Shown here in pieces: positions 45,325 to 55,021 of a stretch of 64,000 bases of DNA. Numbering within the stretch: position 1 is the stretch's first letter; the number at the start of each line of letters is the position of its first letter. The DNA is taken from positions 1 to 64,000 of the forward strand of contig JANQRG010000037.1 in the NCBI GenBank assembly GCA_028284665.1, in the 5' to 3' direction. Position numbers and translations under genes: made by a program. The DNA comes from Croceivirga sp. (GTDB taxonomy: Bacteria > Bacteroidota > Bacteroidia > Flavobacteriales > Flavobacteriaceae). The notes under the pieces were generated by a model that saw only the letters and a program-made list of their open reading frames with translations, did not search any database and was not told where the DNA came from.

Positions 45325-45335
45325 AACAGTAGTTT

Positions 45336-46835
45336 TTAATCGGATTTTGTAAAGGTGTACCCCCAAAAGTTCAGGCTTTCCACTTTGGCCTGGCCATTCA
45401 ACTGAAAACTGACTAGATTCGGAGATGTCCAGCGTTTGCTGGTTGCCGTTCTAAAGGTATCATAATGCCAATGCCCGGCGCGCATGGATTCAAAATCATT
45501 GAAATCCAACAGGAGACTATCGTTCTCAACGGTAATCGTAAGCTGACCACATAAAGGATGATAATAGGTTCCGGAGTAGGCTGGTAGTTCCAAGGAAGGT
45601 GAGGTATTCGGGATACGTGCTTTTACTTCTTTTTGCAATCGTTCCTTGCGCTTTACTTTCAACTTCTGGTAGTGTTCAAAAATCCTGGGATGCCAGTTTG
45701 TACTGCTATCATCAAATGCAAACAGATCCATAGCTTGATAAAGGATAGCATGGCGTAACTCGGCATGGTCCAGATTGGCAAAAACATAGACAGCTGTATT
45801 GGTATCGTGTATAACCCCGGTAATAGCGACCAAACCCTGCAGGCTTCCGGTATGGAAGTCAAGTTTATGCCCGCGGTAATCGTGCTGGAACCACCCCAGC
45901 CCATAACTTATCCAGTTGGGTTGTGTTAGGGAAGCAGTGGGATAGAACTGATTTTTGGGAATGAGCGTATGCGGTTGGAACAGGGTTTTGAAGGTAGTTG
46001 GTTGTAAAATCGTGTCGTTGCCAACAACGCCTTTGTTCACAATAAACTTAAGGTAGTTAGTGATATCATCCAGGCAGGACCACATCATACCTGCTGCTCC
46101 AATCTGGTCAGAATAGTTGCGATCCACTATCTGGACCCCGCCTTCATCAAAATCATAATGCGGTGTTGTATAGTTGCCTACCTTCAAAATGTCCATCGCC
46201 TTGGTTTGCGAACGAGGCATTTGCAAAGGAGTGAACAACCTTTCTTGAACAAATTCAGACCAGGGTAGTCCACTTACCTTTTCAATTACCTCACCGGCAG
46301 CAGCGTACATGATATTTTGATACACAAACCCGCCCCTCAGCGGATAGACGTCCTTGGTGTGCTTAAAGCGTTGTAGGGTTGATTTTGTGGAAATACTGTC
46401 CAATGCCCACAACACATCTGCGTTAGCAATGCCTAAATTATGGGTAAGCAAGTCCTTTACCCGTGCATTTGCCGCAATATAAGGATCGGATAGTTGAAAA
46501 TCGGGTAAATGCGCTACCACCTTATCATCCCATTGCAACTTTCCTTCATCCACCAGGATCCCTAATGCCATGGCGACCATCGCTTTTGTGGTGGATGCCA
46601 TGGCAAACAGGGTTTCCCCATTTACGGCTTCCTTAGAAAGGATGCTTTTTATCCCATAAGTTTTTTTAAAGACCACTTCGTTGTCTTTTACCACTACAGC
46701 GGCCAGACCGGGTATTTTCCAGTCCTGCATCCCGGTTACTATCATTTCGTCCAGAATTGTGGCTGCTTGTTTATCCTGGGAGCGGCTCAGGAAGATTGTT
46801 GTGCATAGGAGTATCCAAAGTAGTGATGTTTTCAT
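45336..46835 (-). CDS. Class C beta-lactamase-like serine hydrolase
   Basis: A 499-residue exported hydrolase (signal peptide ending near FLSRSQ). The catalytic SxxK motif is S-T-T-K in MASTTKAMVAM, the YxN motif is Y-Q-N in VYQNIMYAAAG, and HTGSLQG is the third motif region. A C-terminal DUF3471-like sandwich (SLELPAYSGTYYHPL) is present. Such proteins may be esterases, peptidases or penicillin-binding-like enzymes; beta-lactam resistance cannot be claimed. It is 13 bases downstream of the paralogous gene at 46849-48219. Confidence 0.88.
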   Translation of the reverse strand: MKTSLLWILLCTTIFLSRSQDKQAATILDEMIVTGMQDWKIPGLAAVVVKDNEVVFKKTYGIKSILSKEAVNGETLFAMASTTKAMVAMALGILVDEGKLQWDDKVVAHLPDFQLSDPYIAANARVKDLLTHNLGIANADVLWALDSISTKSTLQRFKHTKDVYPLRGGFVYQNIMYAAAGEVIEKVSGLPWSEFVQERLFTPLQMPRSQTKAMDILKVGNYTTPHYDFDEGGVQIVDRNYSDQIGAAGMMWSCLDDITNYLKFIVNKGVVGNDTILQPTTFKTLFQPHTLIPKNQFYPTASLTQPNWISYGLGWFQHDYRGHKLDFHTGSLQGLVAITGVIHDTNTAVYVFANLDHAELRHAILYQAMDLFAFDDSSTNWHPRIFEHYQKLKVKRKERLQKEVKARIPNTSPSLELPAYSGTYYHPLCGQLTITVENDSLLLDFNDFESMRAGHWHYDTFRTATSKRWTSPNLVSFQLNGQAKVESLNFWGYTFTKSD

Positions 46836-46848
46836 CCTCGGTGGGTAT

Positions 46849-48219
46849 TTATTGTTTGTGTAATATATAGTAGCCGGAAACCCTATCCATCAACACTTTA
46901 TCATCTTTGAAAGTAATTCGGGAAGTACCATCAGCCCAGGTACGCTTGCCCAAATAGATGTCAAGGGTATCCATGTTATCATTGTTGAATTTATAACTGA
47001 TCCCCTCTTCGAAGGCATTGACCTCCAGGGTACTTTTCTGACCTCTTACTTGTCCGGAATAGGTTCCCGCGATCTTCTTGAGATCAAAATCTATGACTTG
47101 TGTTTCATATTCTTGTTTATCAAGTAGTTCCCAGGAGATATTTTCAGTAAAAAAGCTTGCTCCCTTTGGGCCTGTGGTGTTTACCAGACAAATGAGGTAT
47201 AGATCTTCATCAGGAAAATACCGGGTGTCTGATAAAAAACCAAATATACCACCTCCATGACCTAACTCCTTATGGCCGTACCTCGAAAAGCTCGTCAGGC
47301 CCATAGCATAGCGCAGTGGTGTCCCGTCATTCAAGGTTTTAGGGGTGCTTATTACTTCGTACTGTTCCTGAGTCAGTATCTTTTGATGATGCAAGGCCTC
47401 CAACCAGATTAACAGGTCTTCCGTTGTGCTGCATAACGAACCCGCAGCATACGGCCAAAGATGATTTAAATACATTTTTTGTTGTAGCCCTTCAGGGGTA
47501 AACGAATAGCCGTACGCTTTGTTTTTCACTACTTCGCTGCTGGAACAATAATAGGTGTCCCGCATATCTAACGGCTGAAAAATGGTTTCAGCCAGATAAT
47601 CTTCGTAGGTTTTGCCGGAAACCTTTTCAATGATGAGTCCGAGTAGAAAATAAGCTGAATTATTATAGATCATGGCCTCACCCGGTTCAAAAAGGAAGTC
47701 TTCCGCTTCTATAGCCCTTACAAGGGAATCCCTGGGCAGTGCTTTCATGAAAAAATCCCCAAAGACTTCCATTTCGGTGTAACTGGGAATACCTGAGGTA
47801 TGGTTTAACAATTGATCAATGGAAATCTTTCTTCCTTTAGTATCGTACTTCAGGTATTTCGTAAAATCATCCGCTAACGATAGTTTACCTTCTTCTGCTA
47901 ACTTTAGGATAGCGGCAGCAGTGAACTGTTTCGTCACCGATCCGATTTCAAAACCCGCGTTTTCCGGCATAGGGACATCCAGCTCCAAACTGGCATAGCC
48001 GTATGATTTTTTTAGTAGGGTTTTCCCCTTTTGATGTATCAATAGGGCGGCTCCGGCAATTTGAGCACTGTCCAGGCTGACCTGAAAAATGGAATCTGCA
48101 AAAGCCTCCAATGTAGTAGCAGTTGGTTGAGATGCCGATTGTTGTAGTTCAGTTTTACAACTGGAAAGAACGACAAAAAATACCAAAGTAAGGAGCTGTA
48201 AAAGGGTGGATTTATTCAT
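46849..48219 (-). CDS. Class C beta-lactamase-like serine hydrolase lipoprotein
   Basis: A 456-residue lipoprotein (lipobox VVLSSC). Motifs: SxxK in IGSVTKQFTAAA, YxN in IYNNSAYFLLG, and HGGG in GHGGGIFGFLSD. The C-terminal 90 residues form a DUF3471-like domain. Same operon and fold as the gene at 45336 but clearly diverged in sequence. Function unassigned: periplasmic esterase or D-amino-acid peptidase are options. Confidence 0.88.
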   Translation of the reverse strand: MNKSTLLQLLTLVFFVVLSSCKTELQQSASQPTATTLEAFADSIFQVSLDSAQIAGAALLIHQKGKTLLKKSYGYASLELDVPMPENAGFEIGSVTKQFTAAAILKLAEEGKLSLADDFTKYLKYDTKGRKISIDQLLNHTSGIPSYTEMEVFGDFFMKALPRDSLVRAIEAEDFLFEPGEAMIYNNSAYFLLGLIIEKVSGKTYEDYLAETIFQPLDMRDTYYCSSSEVVKNKAYGYSFTPEGLQQKMYLNHLWPYAAGSLCSTTEDLLIWLEALHHQKILTQEQYEVISTPKTLNDGTPLRYAMGLTSFSRYGHKELGHGGGIFGFLSDTRYFPDEDLYLICLVNTTGPKGASFFTENISWELLDKQEYETQVIDFDLKKIAGTYSGQVRGQKSTLEVNAFEEGISYKFNNDNMDTLDIYLGKRTWADGTSRITFKDDKVLMDRVSGYYILHKQ

Positions 48220-48283
48220 TATTGGCGGCTTTTCGGAATCAGAAGTAAGATATGAAATTTGAAGCTGTTAGGGGTGCTTTATA

Positions 48284-48310
48284 AAAGAAAAAGGCTCCCC
48301 TGGGGGAGCC
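48284..48310 (-). terminator. Terminator after the secreted protein gene at 48331
   Basis: An inverted repeat (ggctccc / gggagcc) which on the minus strand is followed by TTTTTCTTTT. It lies 21 bases after that gene's stop and separates it from the serine hydrolase operon. Confidence 0.75.
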
Positions 48311-48330
48311 GTTCTAAAAAAAGGTTCTGT

Positions 48331-49101
48331 CTATTGCCCACCGGCTACCAGGGCTTGTACGTTACCGTCCCCTCCACTTAGATCTTCACGGAACATCCAT
48401 AGCTCTGAAGATTCCCCATGGGTACAGGCATCAACTTCTTTCAGGAATTTTGCAAAGCTACCTTCGCCATGGACCTCTTCAAACCATTGCGGAAAATTGT
48501 CGGGTTTTCCCATCCATGCGGATGAGTCAAAAAAATCAACCCACACATAGTCTTGTCCTTCATTGTTGGGCATTTCATTGAAGTAAGATCCCCATTGATG
48601 ATCTGGGTCTTTTGCTTTATATACCTCCTGAACCTTATCCAACACAGCTTCGAATTCCAATTGTTTAAAGCGTTTCATGTCTATTATGAAGATGGCCAGA
48701 TTCTTTAAGGTAAAATCCCTGGAAAAATTAGAATGCTTCAGATCATTCTTCCAATAGGTAGTCTCCATAGTGGCTTCCGCATAAGGCGCTACGTTAGTAT
48801 TCCAGTCTGTAGTATGTTCACTATCAGGAGTATTGGTTTCATCAAAGGCCGCCCATGATGTGGGCCCCATACTCCAGATGTATTTCCCTGAATTTTTTCC
48901 ACTGGCGATCCAAAAAACGTTTACCGTTCCGGATCCTTCAGCGTGGAACTTTTTGTTGTGCGCTGCCAGTCCAGCCTCAAACTCGGAAATCTTTGCCGGA
49001 TTTGGGGTGAGCATAACGTTCATGAATACCGGTTCCTGTAGCCCTTCTTGTGCAAGTAACACCCAGGGTGCTAGCAGTAAAATTAATAGTGTTCTTTTCA
49101 T
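48331..49101 (-). CDS. Secreted hypothetical protein with two ferredoxin-like halves
   Basis: A 256-residue protein with a signal peptide (ending VLLAQ). Each half of the mature protein follows a dimeric alpha/beta-barrel (ABM-like) pattern: PAKISEFEAGLAAHNKKFHAE..GKYIWSMGP, then FIIDMKRFKQLEFEAVLDKVQEV. It has the same length and layout as the gene at 49716, suggesting distant paralogy. No known function; no catalytic residues assigned. Confidence 0.6.
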   Translation of the reverse strand: MKRTLLILLLAPWVLLAQEGLQEPVFMNVMLTPNPAKISEFEAGLAAHNKKFHAEGSGTVNVFWIASGKNSGKYIWSMGPTSWAAFDETNTPDSEHTTDWNTNVAPYAEATMETTYWKNDLKHSNFSRDFTLKNLAIFIIDMKRFKQLEFEAVLDKVQEVYKAKDPDHQWGSYFNEMPNNEGQDYVWVDFFDSSAWMGKPDNFPQWFEEVHGEGSFAKFLKEVDACTHGESSELWMFREDLSGGDGNVQALVAGGQ

Positions 49102-49132
49102 TGTTATTAATTTTTAGTGGTTAGGTAGGTAA

Positions 49133-49654
49133 CTATTCCGACGCTGTTTCTTCATCACCGTTTGCTTTCTTGGCCTGCGCTTCTATTTTTTGAAGTTCCA
49201 GAACCACCTCGGTGGGGTCCCAATACCCGTATTCCTTTACGATTTTGCCTTCGACGAATTGATAGGTGAGGTGTGCCGGGATTGCAATCTCCTTCCCTGT
49301 TGCGGCGATTGTACCTTTCCAATTTACCCAGCAATTCACCCAGGTTTCTCCGTTATCGGCAAGTACCTTTTCGTATTCCTGGTTGTCTTCTTCAAATCCC
49401 CGTGCAGAATAACTAGCGTCGTTTTGTTTGTGATAGTCCATTACTTCACCCGGCGATAAGGGATTGTCCTTAGTGTTGTAATAGGTTTTGGAGCTATCTG
49501 CATACATACTGGTATCATAGGACTGACTGTCATAGTTTGCGAGTAACTGTTTGATCGTATCAATTTCAGGAGCATTTTGCGTATAGCGAACAGGCCCCTG
49601 GTTACAGGAAAGAAAGAGCAATACGGCCATACCTGCTAAAAGTGTTGTTCTCAT
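49133..49654 (-). CDS. NTF2-like lipoprotein
   Basis: A 173-residue lipoprotein starting MRTTLLAGMAVLLFLSC, with an NTF2-like/SnoaL body (IDTIKQLLANYDSQSY, YHKQNDASYSARG, WVNCWVNWKGTIAATGKEI, HLTYQFVEGKIVKEYGYWD). The longer frame upstream to 49792 lacks signal character, so ATG 49654 is chosen. It sits between two genes for secreted two-domain proteins on the same strand; the three may act together. Confidence 0.75.
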   Translation of the reverse strand: MRTTLLAGMAVLLFLSCNQGPVRYTQNAPEIDTIKQLLANYDSQSYDTSMYADSSKTYYNTKDNPLSPGEVMDYHKQNDASYSARGFEEDNQEYEKVLADNGETWVNCWVNWKGTIAATGKEIAIPAHLTYQFVEGKIVKEYGYWDPTEVVLELQKIEAQAKKANGDEETASE

Positions 49655-49680
49655 TATTTGATGATTTAAATAGTTGAGGT

Positions 49681-49711
49681 AAAAAAAACCAGCAAAAATT
49701 TTGCTGGTTTT
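49681..49711 (-). terminator. Terminator after the 49716 gene
   Basis: A 12-13 bp inverted repeat centred on accagcaaaa / ttttgctggt. On the minus strand it ends in a run of eight T, directly after the 49716 gene. Read-through would be needed for the downstream two genes to share its promoter. Confidence 0.8.
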
Positions 49712-49715
49712 GGGA

Positions 49716-50486
49716 TTACATGCTGGTTGGAGAATAGGCCATATCAGGGCGCATACGTCCCACAAATTCCTCGTACTGCAGTAAATTTCCAAAGAGATCC
49801 TGCATCATAAGATTACCATCTTCGCCAAGAAGTGCTTCGTTCGCCTTGCTTTTGGTAGCATAGTCTACTTCGTCTTTAGCAGCTACGGCTACCATTAGGA
49901 ATTCTCCCCGGGTTCCGAAACCACTCTTGTAGACGCGATAATGTACTTCGGAACCTTTTTCCGCGAACATTTTTTTAATGGACTGCATCTTGTCCATAAT
50001 CATTTTTCGATCCCCCGGAGTATAGTGGAGGTAGTGGAATTTCCGATAATCCTGGCCCTCGGGAGTTTGCGTAATTCCCCCTGGCATGTAGGAAAGTTCC
50101 TTGTCTAAATGAATGATATAATTCTGCTCAATATCATAGCATTTGTCCATTCTGTCAAAAAGGTCGGCCATAGCAGTACCTCCCATTTTTTCAGCTAAGG
50201 TTTCAAAAACCGGTTTTTCTATGTCTGACATGTTTTCGATAGGGCTTACCCACAGATACCGGGAATCTGCTGTATTGGTCACGATAACATTCATTTCTTG
50301 AATATTGTGCTTCCGCATATTATCGGTAAGTTCCTTACAAACGGTCTCATATTCACCTACCATAGAGGGCTTTACCACATCTTCGTGTACCCAATAGGCC
50401 TGCGTTGTTTTTTCCTGCCCAAAAACTGAGCAACTAAAGGTCATTACTAGTAAAGCCATCAATGGCTTCAAACTACATGTTCTCAT
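49716..50486 (-). CDS. Secreted hypothetical protein, possible paralog of the 48331 protein
   Basis: A 256-residue exported protein (signal ending FSCSVFGQ). Two ABM-like ferredoxin halves are suggested: PSMVGEYETVCKELTDNMRKHNI..RYLWVSPIENM and GDRKMIMDKMQSIKKMFAEKG..GEFLMVAVAA. Length, layout and the 'YLWV / YIWS' region parallel the protein at 48331. Function unknown. It is separated from the NTF2-like gene by a terminator and from the TonB receptor gene by a 358-base divergent gap. Confidence 0.6.
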   Translation of the reverse strand: MRTCSLKPLMALLVMTFSCSVFGQEKTTQAYWVHEDVVKPSMVGEYETVCKELTDNMRKHNIQEMNVIVTNTADSRYLWVSPIENMSDIEKPVFETLAEKMGGTAMADLFDRMDKCYDIEQNYIIHLDKELSYMPGGITQTPEGQDYRKFHYLHYTPGDRKMIMDKMQSIKKMFAEKGSEVHYRVYKSGFGTRGEFLMVAVAAKDEVDYATKSKANEALLGEDGNLMMQDLFGNLLQYEEFVGRMRPDMAYSPTSM

Positions 50487-50844
50487 ACTATGTTGATTTA
50501 ATGGTTACGGATTGAAAATGCTGCTATGACTTGCGATGATGTCAGCTCAAAGTTCCTCGGACACGCAAGTAAAAGGGTCAAAAAACAAGAAAGTGAGGCT
50601 CGGAGGAAACCATTCGGGGGTAGTGAATTATGGTTTTCCTTGTTAAAAGATAGGGAAAAACTGATAATAAGGAGGCTTTTTTGTTAAAAATGTTAATAAC
50701 TCCTTAAAATATCCTCTTTTCCAAATCAGAACCATTTTTGAACGCCAAGCCACAATCCAGCATCCAAATCATACAATTCGGTCGATCTAAATTTTCTTCA
50801 TAAAGGGATTCCATGACTTTTGAAGCATCAAACAACGAACAGTC
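50487..50844. other. 358-base divergent intergenic region
   Basis: Lies between the divergent 49716 gene and the TonB receptor gene, so it should hold both promoters. I see an AT-rich run near 50680-50710 but no convincing TTTG-N19-21-TAnnTTTG match, and no coding potential. Confidence 0.5.
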
Positions 50845-53007
50845 ATGAAAAACCAAATTCTAATTGCAGTAGTACTCCTCGGAAGCTGGATTATTTCCGC
50901 CCAAACTACGGTTAGCGGTAGGGTTACCGATAAATCCGGGAATCCCATTCCCGAAGCAAATGTATACCTTGAAGGTACGTATGATGGAGCCTCCACGGAT
51001 ATTGAAGGAGGTTTTTATTTTGAAACTTTCGAATCCGGAACACAAACCCTGGCCATTTCAGTATTAGGCTACGAGCCGCATTACGAAATAGGGGAAGTCA
51101 CTTATTTCAAAGATATTTCCATCGTTTTAACAGAAGCCATTAACCAACTTACCGGTGTTACCCTTTCGGCAGGAACTTTTGAAGCCGGGGACAACTCCAA
51201 GGTTTCTGTGCTAAAACCTTTGGATATTGTTACCACAGCGGGAGCTGCGGGGGATTTTGTAGCAGCTTTGCAAACCCTCCCCGGTACTACTACGGTTAAT
51301 GAAGATGGCCGACTCTTTGTACGCGGCGGCGGTGCCGGAGAAACCCAGGTATTTATCGATGGACTTCGGGTGTTTCAGCCGTTTAATGCCACTACAAATA
51401 ATATCCCTACACGGGGTCGTTTTTCGCCTTTTCTGTTTAAGGGGATAACCTTTAGTACAGGAGGGTACTCCGCAGAATACGGCCAGGCATTGTCCAGCGT
51501 CTTATTGCTGAATACTACAGATGTGCCGGATCAGGAAAAGACAGATGTTTCGGCCATGTCTGTCGGAGGTGGGGTAGGCCATACGGAGATATGGGGGGAT
51601 ACCTCTTTGAGTTTTAATACCCAATACATTAATCTATCACCTTACGAAACCCTAATCCCTTCCACTCAGGGGATGCGATGGAACAGCCCTTATGAGTCCA
51701 TTGCCGGAGAGGCTGTTTTTAGGTCCAAAGGTGACAAAAGTATATTTAAGCTCTACACAGGGTTTAATTATGCCAACTTTGACATTGAACAAGAAGATAT
51801 CAATTTTGAAGAATTTGTCCGCTTCCGACTTCGTAACAATAACCTCTATTACAATTCTACCTACAAGCATTTTTTTGACAACAACTGGACATTCAGCCTG
51901 GGCGGAAGTATTTCCTGGGATACCAATGACATAGGCGTTTTGGAAAATGAAATCGAAACTCAGGAAACCGCAAGCCATGTGAAATTGAAATTAAGAAAGA
52001 TGTTTAGTAGCAGATTTACTGTAAACATGGGGGCTGAGGTCTTTAACGTAGACTACGAGGAGACCTTTAGGGCACCCGATGGGTTTACCTTTGACAACAA
52101 CTTTAATGATCTGCTATGGGCAGGATTTGTTGAGGGTGATGTGTTTTTTAGTAATGATCTGGCCCTTAAACTTGGAGCACGCGCTGAACATACTTCAGTG
52201 CTGGAGGAATTTACCCTTTCCCCTCGACTTTCCCTGGCCTACAAAAGTGGCGAAAACGCACAGTTTTCACTGGCTTACGGGGATTTTTATCAGAACCCCT
52301 TAACGGAAGTCCTAAGGTTCGACCAAAATTTAGGTCTGGAAAAAACCTCTCATTATATCCTAAATTACCAGTATTTGAAAAATGGCAAGACCTTTAGAGT
52401 AGAGGCCTATTATAAGGACTATGATAACCTCATCAAATTCAATACGGAATTACCACAATTTGATTCTCAATTTGATAATACCGGTGAGGGATACGCTGCA
52501 GGCCTGGACATTTTTTGGCGGGATAACAAATCTGTGAAAGACCTGGATTATTGGATCTCCTACAGCTACCTGGATACCGAGCGAAACTTTAGGAATTTTG
52601 TGGAAACCGCCACACCCAATTTTGCTCCTAAACACAATTTTTCTTTGGTTACCAAATACTGGGTGGATAAATTAAAATCCCAGGTGGGGGTTTCCTACAA
52701 CTTTGCTACCGGAAGGCCGTATGAAAATCCCAATACCCCGGGTTTTTTGAATGAAAGGACTAGAACCTTCAACAATCTAAGCATTAATTGGGCCTATTTG
52801 ATCGATCAGCAAAAGATTCTCTACTTCTCTGTAAATAATGTTTTGGGATTCAATAACATTAGTGATTACCAGTATGCTACTACTCCTAATACCGACGGAA
52901 TTTTTGACAGACGCGCCATAACGCCACCCGCAGACAGCTTCTTTTTTGTAGGATTCTTTTGGACCATTAGTGATGATAGGAAGAGCAATCAGTTGGATAA
53001 TCTGTGA
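50845..53007 (+). CDS. TonB-dependent receptor with carboxypeptidase-regulatory-like N-terminal domain
   Basis: A 720-residue outer-membrane protein: signal peptide (1-20, ending IISAQ), a CarboxypepD_reg-like domain (VSGRVTDKSGNPIPEANVYLEGTYDGA), a plug (FVAALQTLPGTTTVNEDGRLFVRGGG, QVFIDGLRV) and a 22-strand barrel ending in FFVGFFWTISDD. It lacks a neighbouring SusD gene, so it is not a SusC-type partner. The transported ligand is not apparent; catecholate siderophores, cobalamin or small oligosaccharides are possible. Monocistronic. Confidence 0.9.
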   Translation: MKNQILIAVVLLGSWIISAQTTVSGRVTDKSGNPIPEANVYLEGTYDGASTDIEGGFYFETFESGTQTLAISVLGYEPHYEIGEVTYFKDISIVLTEAINQLTGVTLSAGTFEAGDNSKVSVLKPLDIVTTAGAAGDFVAALQTLPGTTTVNEDGRLFVRGGGAGETQVFIDGLRVFQPFNATTNNIPTRGRFSPFLFKGITFSTGGYSAEYGQALSSVLLLNTTDVPDQEKTDVSAMSVGGGVGHTEIWGDTSLSFNTQYINLSPYETLIPSTQGMRWNSPYESIAGEAVFRSKGDKSIFKLYTGFNYANFDIEQEDINFEEFVRFRLRNNNLYYNSTYKHFFDNNWTFSLGGSISWDTNDIGVLENEIETQETASHVKLKLRKMFSSRFTVNMGAEVFNVDYEETFRAPDGFTFDNNFNDLLWAGFVEGDVFFSNDLALKLGARAEHTSVLEEFTLSPRLSLAYKSGENAQFSLAYGDFYQNPLTEVLRFDQNLGLEKTSHYILNYQYLKNGKTFRVEAYYKDYDNLIKFNTELPQFDSQFDNTGEGYAAGLDIFWRDNKSVKDLDYWISYSYLDTERNFRNFVETATPNFAPKHNFSLVTKYWVDKLKSQVGVSYNFATGRPYENPNTPGFLNERTRTFNNLSINWAYLIDQQKILYFSVNNVLGFNNISDYQYATTPNTDGIFDRRAITPPADSFFFVGFFWTISDDRKSNQLDNL

Positions 53008-53013
53008 TACGGA

Positions 53014-54171
53014 TTAAGGAATCAAAGCCGGGTAGATAAAATCGGTTAATAAGGCTTCCGAATCCTTCTTAATATCCCATTTATTGTAATTGCCTGCGGT
53101 TACTACCACAATCATGTCATTGGTTTCATCAATATATATCCGTTGGTCCCCATTCCCAACCGCAGTTGGGATAAGGTGATTTTGATTGTCTGCAATGGTA
53201 CTTGCTTTAAAGATCCAGAACTGGTAGCCATAACCTACATTGTTGTTTCTTCCAAATGTAACCTGAGATTGCTTTGACTTTTCAACCCATTCCTCAGGAA
53301 GAATTTGCCTTCCCTCAAAATGACCATCATTGGCGTATACCATTCCAAATTTCATCAGATCCCGGGATCGCAGGCGCAGGCCGGAAGCGGCGGCGGGGTT
53401 TTTAGTGTTTGGAAAATTGGTCCATTCAGATTTTTCAATCCCCATGGGTGAAAAAAGATGGTTCATCGCAAACTGGTGGATATCCTCCCCACTCACTTTT
53501 TCAATTATGGTGGCTAATAACTGGGTTGTTCCCCCATTATAACTCCAAACCTCTCCCGGAGTTTTCACTATTGGCCTGCTTAGTACAAATGCAATAGGAT
53601 CTTCGGCGGATGTCATTTGCATTTCGCTGTTCTCAGGATCAGAATAGGGGATGTTCTCATTCCACTCCATTCCTGTGGTCATTGTTAATAAGGTCTCAAC
53701 CGTAATTTGAGCTCTTTGTCCTGTATTGTATTCTACATACTCCGGGAAAAAGTCAAAAATGCTTTGCGTTACGCTGTCAATCTTACCTTGTTGTAGTGCA
53801 ATGCCAGTGCAAGCGGCAACAACGCTTTTGGAAATACTTCGTACATCGTGAAGGCTGTCTTGATGGTGTTCAATGATTCCTAGTGCCTCACCCCATTCTT
53901 CATCTTCCCCCTTAAAATATTTTTCGAATACCAATTGTCCATTTTTAAGAAGAAGCACGCTGTGAATGTTGGGGTAAGCTCCTTTTTTGATGGCATTTTC
54001 CATACTAACAATTTTTAAGGAATCAATGCCATTTTCAACGAGGTATCCCTTTTGAAATTCGGCATCTGAATCATCAGAAAGTTCCGAGTGAGTGGATTTA
54101 AGCTGGGTATTGCAACTGACAAGAAGAATCAGCAGGAGGAAAGCCAAAGCCCTGGAAAAAAAGAAAGACAT
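53014..54171 (-). CDS. Class C beta-lactamase-like serine hydrolase lipoprotein
   Basis: A 385-residue lipoprotein (lipobox LILLVSC). Motifs: SxxK in VRSISKSVVAA, a YNGG segment (WSYNGGTTQLLA) in the place of YxN, and VGNGDQRIY near the C-terminus. The DUF3471 domain seen in the other two hydrolases is absent. It is the third family member in this window. Role likely in cell-wall or ester metabolism; not known. Its stop faces the TonB receptor stop with only 6 bases between. Confidence 0.88.
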   Translation of the reverse strand: MSFFFSRALAFLLLILLVSCNTQLKSTHSELSDDSDAEFQKGYLVENGIDSLKIVSMENAIKKGAYPNIHSVLLLKNGQLVFEKYFKGEDEEWGEALGIIEHHQDSLHDVRSISKSVVAACTGIALQQGKIDSVTQSIFDFFPEYVEYNTGQRAQITVETLLTMTTGMEWNENIPYSDPENSEMQMTSAEDPIAFVLSRPIVKTPGEVWSYNGGTTQLLATIIEKVSGEDIHQFAMNHLFSPMGIEKSEWTNFPNTKNPAAASGLRLRSRDLMKFGMVYANDGHFEGRQILPEEWVEKSKQSQVTFGRNNNVGYGYQFWIFKASTIADNQNHLIPTAVGNGDQRIYIDETNDMIVVVTAGNYNKWDIKKDSEALLTDFIYPALIP

Positions 54172-54394
54172 GTTACTTTTTAATGAATAGTGTAAACCAA
54201 AGATAATGCTCTAATTAAATCGTTACACTTTTCCGGCTTTTCAGAAAACACATAACGATTAAACTGGCTCAAAGCTACTTTTTTTGCGATCCAGCTTTGA
54301 AATTCTACAATTCGGTCAGTCATTATTCCATACAAGTGCTTTGCAGGCCATTTTTGTTGGGTAATCAAAAAAAATCATAGAAAACACTGACACC

Positions 54395-55018
54395 ATGAAA
54401 AAAATACTGTTACTTATCGGATTCGTAATCTCATGGGGCGCTATGGCCCAGGATCAATATACAAAAGGAATGCAAAAGGCCTTTTCTCTCTGGGGAGAAG
54501 GAAAGATAGCGGAGGCTTCTAATTTGTTTGAACGTATAGCCCTGGCAGAGGAGGATAATTGGATCCCGTATTATTATGCGGCACAGGTTAACGCCGTTTC
54601 CTGTTTTGGATTAAAAGATGAGGTTTTGTTGACCCAACGCCTGGAAAAAGCAAAGGAAATTGTGGATATTGCCAAAAGACTGTCTCCGGATAACGCAGAA
54701 CTCTTAGTGCAGGAAGCCACGATAAATATGGCCTGGATCGTCTTTGACGGAGCTACCTACGGGATGACCTTATCAGGCAAAAATACGCAACTCTATCAGG
54801 AAGCATTAGCCTTGGCGCCGGATAATCCGCGAGTGGTCTTTTCCAAGGCCGAGTGGGATATGGGATCTGCACGTTATTTTGGCAAGGATACTACCCCGTA
54901 CTGCAAGGATGTAGAGAAGGCATTGGAACTATTCGCTACCTTTGAGTCGGATGTGCCTTTTTATCCCAATTGGGGGGCAGATAGGGCGAAAAAAGTCCTC
55001 GGAGAATGTAAAATCTAA
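54395..55018 (+). CDS. Secreted TPR-like protein
   Basis: A 207-residue exported protein (signal ending AMAQ) with TPR-like helical repeats: KAFSLWGEGKIAEASNLFERIALAEEDNWIPYYYAAQ and AKRLSPDNAELLVQEATINMAW, LYQEALALAPDNPRVVFSKAEWDMG. TPR proteins mediate protein contacts; it may be part of the two-component locus that follows with only 3 bases between. No further function is visible. Confidence 0.75.
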   Translation: MKKILLLIGFVISWGAMAQDQYTKGMQKAFSLWGEGKIAEASNLFERIALAEEDNWIPYYYAAQVNAVSCFGLKDEVLLTQRLEKAKEIVDIAKRLSPDNAELLVQEATINMAWIVFDGATYGMTLSGKNTQLYQEALALAPDNPRVVFSKAEWDMGSARYFGKDTTPYCKDVEKALELFATFESDVPFYPNWGADRAKKVLGECKI

Positions 55019-55021
55019 TTG

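Noticed and set aside
45336..48219. Beta-lactam resistance
   Set aside because: SxxK and YxN motifs only show the fold; DUF3471-like tails and environmental context do not support a resistance claim.
54180..54368. 62-codon minus-strand frame between the serine hydrolase and TPR-like genes
   Set aside because: No signal, domain or start context; nothing protein-like beyond an open frame.
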